NCBI GenBank assembly: GCA_036250225.1
Contig: JAPZLL010000052.1
Span: 186,001 to 250,000, forward strand
DNA length: 64,000 nucleotides
DNA from: Cercophora sp. LCS_1
Lineage: Eukaryota; Ascomycota; Sordariomycetes; Sordariales; Lasiosphaeriaceae
Direction: 5' to 3'
The notes beneath the pieces were generated by a model. It made no database searches. It had not been told where the DNA came from and saw only the letters and a program-made list of their open reading frames with translations. The position numbers and the translations under genes are program-made. This document shows positions 56,901 through 64,000 of the stretch, in pieces (the first letter of the stretch is position 1; every line of letters begins with the position of its first letter).

Positions 56901-59816
56901 GCCGCAATCGCAGCCATCGAGGAAGTCAAGGCTGCGAAGGACGCTCGCGATGCGCGCATCCGAGCAGCCGCAGCCTGTGCTTTGGTTGCCATGAGGGTGC
57001 TGCCCAAGAAACCTAGCCCTCTCATCAAGGCTGTGATGGACAGCATCAAGACGGAAGAGAGCCAGGAGCTCCAAAGCCGATCAGCCGACACCATCGCCCG
57101 TCTTGTTCAACTCTTCAGTGACTCGGGTCGTCGGGGCCCTGCTGACAAGGTTGTCGCAAACCTTGTCAAATTCTCGTGTGTCGAAGTGGCGGAGACGCCT
57201 GAATTCCCCGTGCATGCCCTCAAAACGAAGGTCATTCTCTCAATGCACAAGGAGGAAGACCGGGTCGACCATGCAGACGCCGAAAAGTTCGCCAGAGAAG
57301 CCAAGGCAGCTCGCATCACACGCCGTGGCGCTAAGGAGTCGCTGGAGATTCTTTCGCGAAACTTTGGCGCAGAGCTCCTAGGTCGCGTCCCCAGTCTCCA
57401 GGCATTCATGGAGGAACCACTGCTTCGGGCGTTCTCGGGAGAACTGCCAGCCGAAGCCCGGGACCCCGAGAGCACCTTTGGCCAGGAAATTGTCGACGCC
57501 ATGTCGGTCATCAGGACAATGACACCGACACTCCACGCAGCATTGCATCCATTCGTGATGCGCCAAGTGCCGTTGATCATCAAGGCGCTGCACTCGGAGC
57601 TTTCAGTGTTCCGCTACATGGCAGCCAAGTGCATGGCAACTTTATGCAGCGTTATCACCGTCGAGGGAATGACGGCGTTGGTCGAAAAGGTCCTACCTTC
57701 AATCAACAACCCCATCGACCTCAACTTCCGCCAGGGCGCCATCGAGGTCATCTACCATTTGATTGCCGTCATGGGCGACAGGATTCTCCCCTACGTCATT
57801 TTCCTCATCGTCCCCGTCCTCGGAAGAATGAGCGACTCGGACAACGAGATTCGCCTCATCGCGACAACGTCTTTCGCCACCCTCGTCAAGCTGGTGCCGC
57901 TCGAAGCCGGCATCCCCGACCCGCCGGGTCTCTCGCCAGAGCTTTTGGCAGGCAGGGACAGGGAGAGAACGTTCATCTCGCAGCTCCTGGATCCGAAGAA
58001 GGTCGAGCCATTCCACATTCCGGTCGCCATCAAGGCCGAGCTTCGCTCTTACCAGCAGGAGGGTGTGAACTGGCTCAACTTCCTCAACAAGTACCATCTG
58101 CACGGTATTCTGTGCGACGACATGGGTCTCGGAAAGACCTTGCAGACCATCTGCATCGTTGCCAGCGACCACCACAACCGGGCCGAGGAGTTCGCCAAGA
58201 CTGGTGCCCTTGACGTGAGGAGGCTCCCGTCCCTGATTGTGTGTCCGCCGACGCTGTCCGGCCACTGGCAACAGGAGATCAAGACGTACGCGCCCTTTCT
58301 CAGCGTCACGGCTTATGTCGGACCGCCGGCCGAGCGTAAGGCGATGAAGGATCAATTGGACAAGACAGACATTGTCATTACGTCGTACGATGTCTGCCGC
58401 AACGACATCGATTTCATCGAAAAGTACAACTGGAACTACGTCGTCCTGGATGAAGGCCACTTGATCAAGAACCCGAAAGCCAAGATCACGATGGCCGTCA
58501 AGAGACTCGCGAGCAACCACCGCCTCATCCTTACCGGAACGCCGATTCAGAACAACGTGTTGGAGCTCTGGTCGCTCTTTGACTTTTTGATGCCTGGCTT
58601 CCTGGGCGCGGAGAAGGTGTTCCTTGACCGGTTTGCCAAGCCCATCGCCAACAGTCGGTACAGCAAGGCGTCGTCAAAAGAGCAAGAAGCTGGCGCGCTC
58701 GCCATCGAGGCCCTGCACAAACAGGTGCTACCCTTCCTCCTTCGCCGTCTCAAGGAAGAGGTCCTCGATGACCTGCCTCCCAAGATTCTGCAAAACTACT
58801 ACTGCGACCTCAGCGAGCTTCAAAAGAAGCTCTTCGAAGACTTTTCCAAACGGGAGGCGAAGAAGCTTTCGGAGGAGGCTGGCCGTGACGATAAGGAAGC
58901 CAAGCAGCATATCTTCCAAGCCTTGCAGTATATGCGCAAGCTGTGCAACTCACCAGCGCTGGTGATGAAACCCGGCCACAAGGCCTACGACGACACGCAG
59001 AAATTCCTGGCCAAACAGCACACCAGTCTCGAGGACCCGGCCCACGCACCTAAGCTCACAGCCCTCCGGGACCTTCTCGTCGACTGTGGCATCGGCGTCG
59101 AAGGACAGGAGTCGACAGACCCGCTTTACACACCCATCAAGCCCCACCGTGCCCTTGTCTTCTGCCAGATGAAGGAAATGCTGGACATGGTGCAAAACAC
59201 TGTCCTCAAGAGCATGCTGCCATCGGTCTCGTATCTCCGTCTGGACGGCTCGGTCGAAGCCAACCGCCGCCAGGACATTGTCAACAAGTTCAACAGCGAC
59301 CCCTCATACGACGTGCTGCTTCTCACCACCAGTGTCGGTGGTTTGGGCTTGAACTTGACAGGCGCCGACACAGTCATCTTTGTCGAGCACGACTGGAACC
59401 CGCAGAAGGATCTTCAGGCCATGGATCGCGCCCATCGTATCGGCCAGAAGAAGGTGGTCAATGTGTACCGGCTTATCACGCGCGGGACACTTGAGGAGAA
59501 GATTCTCAGCCTGCAGCGCTTCAAGATTGACGTCGCCAGCACCGTTGTCAACCAGCAAAACGCGGGCCTCGGGTCCATGAACACGGACGAGATCCTCGAT
59601 CTATTCAGTCTTGGCGAGTCAGGGCCGAATCTAATATCCGAGAAACCAAAAGACGGCATCGAGGGCAGGGAGGAAGACATGGTCGACGTGGAGACGGGTG
59701 ACGTCCGCCAGCCGGGCAAGAAGGCAGCCTGGCTCGACGGCCTGGGCGAACTCTGGGACAACAGCCAGTACGAGGAGAGCTTCGACCTCGATGGCTTCCT
59801 CAAGACCATGCAGTAG
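53946..59816 (+). CDS. mot1: MOT1/BTAF1 TBP-removing Snf2 ATPase
   Basis: Exons 53946-53956 (11 nt), 54013-54030 (18 nt) and 54161-59816; 5685 nt, 1894 aa. The two micro-exons are supported because together they rebuild MGSRLERLVTIIETGSTRLI, the conserved MOT1 N-terminus. The N-terminal half is made of HEAT-type repeats that grip TBP (for example VNQLADWQKQHPDELFNLLP and PYLRQKDWETRTTAAKAIG), with an acidic, charged insert. The C-terminal Snf2 motor has motif I DDMGLGKTLQT (about residue 1329), motif II VVLDEGHLIKN (DEGH as in Mot1), LTGTPIQNNVLELWSLFDF, and motifs V-VI VGGLGLNLTGAD and AMDRAHRIGQKK. It uses ATP to strip TBP from DNA. The end LWDNSQYEESFDLDGFLKTM is typical of the family. Confidence 0.97.
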
Positions 59817-60603
59817 TCTTGCACCCCGGTCCGTTGTGTATGATGCCGTAGAGAAGGCAGGCGACATGGCCGATGGTTGTCTGCCGTTGTAGGATAGTCG
59901 CATTGACGAACGGTGCATGGGAGTTATAGGATTTATTGATGTGACGAGCGACGGCGTTGGCGAGAAGCAAAAAGTTCTGCCACCTTGGAGTCTTTCCTCC
60001 CTCTAGAGGACTGACTGGTTATGTCTCTTGGCGCTGTTTATAGCATACGTACACGGTAGTGCTCGTCAGTCCCAGCCAGCGCGACCGAATCGATAATCAG
60101 TACGAGCTTCGTGCGTAATTAATGTGCGATAGGTTATGCTGAGAATGCTTAAAATGCTGAACCACTGATAGGTTGGTGTTGATGAACATGTTGACTTGAG
60201 ACACCTACTCATCACTTGAGTAAGACCAAGGCCCAACAAACAATCTGCCGGATCGTCGTCACCACTCTCAAACTGGCGCCATCGATGAACGTATTGACAA
60301 GTCAGCTTCAAGCATGATGGTCACCCGCCTAATTCCATTTCTAGAGGATTCACAATCATCGCTCACCAAAGGTAATCATTTCTCGTAAAATCAATTGATA
60401 CCTATTGAGTTGCCGGTCGTGGTCATGCAGAGCGGGTGGGTGACGAAAAATGTCATCCCGAAGACAACCCTAACCCCTGGCCTGCAAAACAAAACAAAAC
60501 ATAGCCCCTGATGAAAACACTGCCCCCTTGAAACTCCCCCCCAGACGCCACCACGAAAAAGAAAAAAAAAAAAGAAAAAAAATCCACCACAAACCCCCCA
60601 AAA
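59817..60603. other. Convergent spacer mot1 / hypothetical
   Basis: About 790 bp between convergent stop codons. Mixed sequence with an A-rich tract (60557-60584) followed by C-rich DNA near the hypothetical gene's stop. No ORF with support. Confidence 0.5.
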
Positions 60604-61657
60604 TCAGTCCCAAAGAGCAACCCCAACCTCCACCATCACCCTCTCAGCCCAAACCCAGGCCACCTCCCCATTCTCAAACCGCAGCCGCCCCTCCATCCGT
60701 CCCTCCTCCCCCACCTTTTCCACCATCCTCTCCACGGCGCCCCTCCACCCCCTAACCTTCCTCATTACATCATTGTTGGCGTCCTCCACTCCCTCCCACT
60801 CCCCACACCGCACCGCCAACTTCTCCCTCCGCTCCACGGCCCCCTCGTACCGCCGACCTCCCACGGGGCGGAACCGCAGGCTCCGAAAAACGGCCCAGCG
60901 AATTTCCACCCCCTCGGGCAGGTAGTCCTCTTCCTCCTCCGGAGAATCTTCCGAGGAAGGGGACTCTGCCCGAGGGGTGTGGCGAGGCGTGTCGACGGGC
61001 GCCTCCTCCCGGGGGGAACGGGAGGCGGTGGCGGTCCGCTTGGCGAGCGGGAGGTCGGACTCGGCTGCGTCGTCGTCGTCGTCCAGCGGGAGGGGGTGTG
61101 CCCAGGAGCTGCCCGGACGACCGGGGGGTGTTGGCTCACGGGTGCGAGCGAGGAAGTTGGGGAAGACCAGCCGGCGGGCGTTGGGCGGTGCGGCGGCGAA
61201 ATTGGGGTCTGCGGGCCGCGGGGAGTATGTGGGCCGCGGGGGCGTGCGGGCCCGCTTGCGAGAGGGCAGGCGGAGGGCGGCCGACAGGTCGTTGTCGGCG
61301 AGTGAGGCCGGGCTACCGGGTGGCGTGGCGGGCGCTGGGTTGTTGCCTGCGTTGTCTAAAGTTATTAGTGATGGATAAAAGCCGACGAGTGGGGGACTTA
61401 CCGTTACCACTGGCCGAGACGCCCTCGTCAGTGGGCTCATGCTTGAGCTCCACGTCGGTGACTTCGCCATCGTCATTGGGACGGGCGATGCCAAGCTCCT
61501 CGTGGCAGTAACCGTTTTCCAGCGATGGCTCGGGGTCGTGGTCCTCCAAGTAATCATCGAGGGCCAAGAACTGGGGGGTCAAGCCACCAAGTTTGGCGGC
61601 ATAAGAACCAGGGGCGAAGTCTTGGGTTCCGTTGCTCATGTTCTGAATAGACTCCAT
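60604..61657 (-). CDS. Unrecognised Pro/Arg-rich protein
   Basis: Exons (-) 61657-61402 and 61346-60604; 332 aa, joined at SGNGNNPAPATPP. The start MESIQNMSNGTQ is the first ATG of the open frame; a second Met at residue 7 is possible. Features: an acidic N-terminal part (DDYLEDHDPEPSLENGY); a basic/proline middle (RKRARTPPRPTYSPRPADP) that could act as a nuclear localisation signal; an acidic DDDDDAAESD run; an SPSSEDSPEEEEDY patch; and a more ordered C-terminal 110 residues beginning EGVEIRWAVFRSLRFRPVGG and ending EVAWVWAERVMVEVGVALW. That end looks like a folded domain, but I do not recognise it. The splice sites (GTAAGT, CGCAG) and coherent frame support a real gene. Confidence 0.78.
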
Positions 61658-61666
61658 CTTGTTGTA

Positions 61667-62430
61667 TCGTACTTGGGGTGGTCGAGGTCAGTTGTGATGG
61701 TAAGAGTCAGGCAACTGAGCTCGTAGGCGACTTGATGATTTAAGTGAAACAAGTCGGTTCAGAGGGAGATGATACCGTACTCGAAATAGCTGAGGTTGGT
61801 TGCGGTGGTAAGATTCAGGTAACTGAACGCTGTAGGTGAATCAAAGATCCACGGTAGCTCTAGTGAGAAGAGGACTAGTACTGTACTTGAAATGGTCGAA
61901 AATTCAAGCCAAGTAGGATTTGGAAGAGCCAACACTGTACTTAAAGTGGCCGAAGTCGAGCTTGATGGTAGATGGTTCGCAGCTCCAAGTAGGGTAAGTC
62001 GAAGTCGGAAGAGTCAGCCCTGTACTTGAAGAGGTTGAAGTCGAGTTTGATGGTTGGTGATCCGAAACTTCAAGTAGCTTAAGTTGGAAGAGACAACACT
62101 GTGCTTGAAGCGGTCGAATAAGGAGCGGTGCTAGGAGTTGAGTAGTTGGATTGGGTAAGGTAGGCTGATCAAATCTCGATGTAAGGCTGGCCGGTTAAGG
62201 GAGAGGCAATACCGTGCTAGAGTGGCCGAATCCAGGTCTCGTGATAGGGCTCAGGTAGATGGACCAGGTGGGCGACTCAAAGCTCGAAGTAAGGCAGGTC
62301 TGATGAGAGAGAGACAATACCGTGCTTTCAATACCGTACTTGAATGGTCGAATCCAGGTCTGATGGTAAGAATCAGACAGGTGGACTGGGTCGGCGACTT
62401 GAAGATCGAAGTAAGGTAATGGGGATTGGG
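61667..62430. repeat. Degenerate minisatellite upstream of the 60.6-61.7 kb gene
   Basis: About eight diverged copies, spaced irregularly (roughly 50-115 bp), each starting with a word near CCGTACTTGAAGTGGTCGA: near 61667, 61774, 61881, 61934, 62019, 62098, 62211 and 62332. A following element like GTCTGATGGTAAGANTCAG recurs near 61700, 61830 and 62357. The first copy starts 10 bp upstream of the gene's ATG, so the array occupies its leader and promoter. Confidence 0.75.
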
Positions 62431-64000
62431 AAACCGAGGGAGATTCCGTAAGGGAGGAAGGTGAGTTGGTTGTTGGATTGCAGTTGAAGATTGAACTCGA
62501 AAAAGTCGGAAGAAGGCTGATTCTTGTAATAAAGGTAGACTGCAGTGGTGTTTTGAAGAGAAGAAGCTGAAAAGAAAGGAAGAGGTTTGAGGTCGAGGTG
62601 GGACTTGATATAGACGAAGAAGCCGCTACAAGTGGCAGGAAGGAAGGAGGAAATAGCCTGGGAGCCTTGAATAGGTTCAATGTTTTCTGTATTACCATTG
62701 TGCGGAGCTTGACAATAGGAGACAATAGGAACAAGAGTCTGAATGTAACCTTGACTGGCGCGCGCAGCGATAACAGTCTGATTGCAGAGCCCGCGGCAGT
62801 TGGCAGGTACGATCTCTAGCCCGGGATGCACACGGGATGAGAGACGGGCCATGTCAACTAAGAATCAAATATCAAGCCACCCCAGACGGAAAGACCTGGG
62901 GATCATCCAACTTGATTTATGTTGTGACAGAGACCAAGTACCAACTATTCTGCTCACGCCTCCCGTATGCTTCCCCATTGACATCCCTCAACGTGTTGGC
63001 GGAAGAGGAACCTACCAGCCTCAACTTCTTCAGAGCCACCAATCCACCGAGAGACTTTGTTTGAATGTGAGTACCGTTGTCAACATCGGCAATGGCAAGA
63101 TCACGATGTAGGGTTATCATCCTCCCTCGGAGCCCTGTGGGATACTAGATACTGACTTCAACAGAATATGCCCGTCTAGCAACCCGGTTCAAATTGCGGT
63201 TGTACCTTGTGACTGTGCATATTGTGGTAAACTTGACAGGATGCTGCTAGAGGCACGGGCGTACAAACATGACTTGGACGTTGTTCCATGTCCGTGTCTC
63301 TGCATGCCTTTGGCATCTCATCAGCTCCTTTTACCTGTCTATAATTTCTAGGCTTTATATTCCCAATGATACTAATCAAATCACAACTATCCGATTTCAC
63401 ACCGCGTAGCTGGTTATATGCAGAGGCTCGGGAAAGTTGGCATGAGACTGAGAGAGACTTTGGCTGAACAGCGGATCCGACTTTTCCCGCAATAAGCTCT
63501 TGCTAAGATTCACTCCTACATAAACCCAACAGAATACCACGGGGCTTCTAAAAGGTCTAGAAGATCAAGACAACCAAATCGACAGAGGTTCTCACCACTG
63601 GCACAAACCTCAAGTTGGTGGTGCAGCGCTTCACTTGTCGTCCAGTGCCAAGAAACATGTGCCAGGATCTGAGTCCAACTTGCAGCAAAAGGAGCCAGTT
63701 GCAGGTGGCTAAGCCCAAGTCGGATGGCTTGCAGCAGCCTTCCCCCCCGCATTTCCTTGGATCCCAGGCGCTAAGCGAGCTTGAACAGCGGGGCCTCTTG
63801 GACCTGCCCAGACGTCATTCAAGTCTTGAACGAAAAAAGGGAAGCACGGAATCTTCTGAGCATGCAACCACCAATTCGCCAATTCTGCACCCCCGACAGT
63901 CCCTCACGGCTCCCGCGCAGGCAGATTGGCTAACCACACGATCGCCACATGGAAAGACCATAGCAATTCGATACATTACCGACCCTGTGTTTCCTGTTTT
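62431..64000. other. Right-end stretch without a convincing gene
   Basis: About 1.57 kb. A 75-codon plus-strand ORF at 62837-63064 (containing KYQATPDGKTWGSSNLIYVV) has a coding-like look but no family I recognise and no clear partner exon; it may be a gene fragment. The remainder holds only short ORFs on both strands. No RNA gene or repeat seen. Confidence 0.4.
62837..63064 (+). other. Orphan 75-codon ORF, possible gene fragment
   Basis: ATG at 62837, TGA at 63062. The encoded peptide contains RIKYQATPDGKTWGSSNL and a Phe/Arg-rich end, which reads more like folded protein than the surrounding ORFs. GTGAGT at 63066 just after the stop resembles a donor site, so a different frame or extra exons are possible. 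Not recognised. Confidence 0.25.

Noticed and set aside
62195..62734. 179-codon minus-strand ORF
   Set aside because: Half of it is made from the minisatellite; the rest is Ser/Phe/Leu-rich with no family.
1..64000. tRNA, 5S rRNA, CRISPR, prophage or plasmid features
   Set aside because: Scanned by eye for B-box-like GGTTCRANNCC, fungal 5S words and spaced direct repeats; none was convincing, and the content is eukaryotic nuclear.

Overview
The window reads as nuclear DNA of a filamentous ascomycete, most likely a Sordariomycete. The evidence is short GT-AG introns (mostly 45-75 nt), single-copy eukaryotic genes spaced 1-3 kb apart on both strands, a fungal NLR-type (patatin/NB-ARC/TPR) receptor gene, and fungal versions of SAGA, cohesin, MOT1 and YCF1 proteins. 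Exon structures were worked out by hand from splice sites. In every multi-exon model the exon lengths sum to a multiple of three and the joins restore conserved protein sequence. I saw no rRNA gene, tRNA gene, CRISPR array or intact transposon.

Layout. 1-1771: no gene found. 1772-8071 (-): YCF1-type vacuolar ABC transporter, 9 exons. 8991-9753 (+): YjbQ/UPF0047 protein with a hydrophobic N-terminus. 10056-10901 (-): CFIm25/NUDT21 mRNA 3'-end processing factor. 10902-13693: long spacer with a relic of the next gene. 13694-17082 (+): SLIP-GC-like large GTPase, with a reading-frame conflict near its 3' end. 18533-20431 (+): unrecognised disordered protein. 21640-22782 (+): secreted glutaminyl cyclase-like M28 protein. 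24092-25139 (+): PHO85 CDK. 26324-27774 (+): SGF73 (SAGA DUB module). 27805-29877 (+): a roughly 690-codon repetitive, lysine-rich, proline-rich open frame lying in the same frame as SGF73 after its stop and lacking any early ATG. 30122-30423: inverted, decayed copy of part of that repeat array, bracketed by 23-bp direct repeats. 31382-36223 (+): NLR with patatin, NB-ARC and about 15 TPR units.

36535-37725 (+): peroxisomal ANT1/PMP47 carrier. 37804-38962 (-): NOSIP-like RING protein. 39534-40592 (+): tafazzin. 40814-41884 (-): secreted PLC-like phosphodiesterase, probably GPI-anchored. 43303-44860 (-): CDC37. 45287-46549 (-): amidohydrolase/decarboxylase of the 2,3-DHBD type. 47195-50972 (-): SMC3. 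53946-59816 (+): MOT1, beginning with 11- and 18-nt micro-exons. 60604-61657 (-): unrecognised disordered protein, preceded by a degenerate minisatellite. 62.8-64 kb: no convincing gene.

Most genes are housekeeping and functionally unrelated. The accessory parts are the NLR, the GTPase family locus with its relic, and the repeat-rich frame downstream of SGF73. These are where rapid evolution shows: near-identical 126-bp TPR repeats, an inverted repeat array, gene debris and a frame conflict. The best candidates for undescribed biology are the start-less repeat ORF tied to SGF73, its inverted copy, and the PLP-1-like allorecognition-type NLR.
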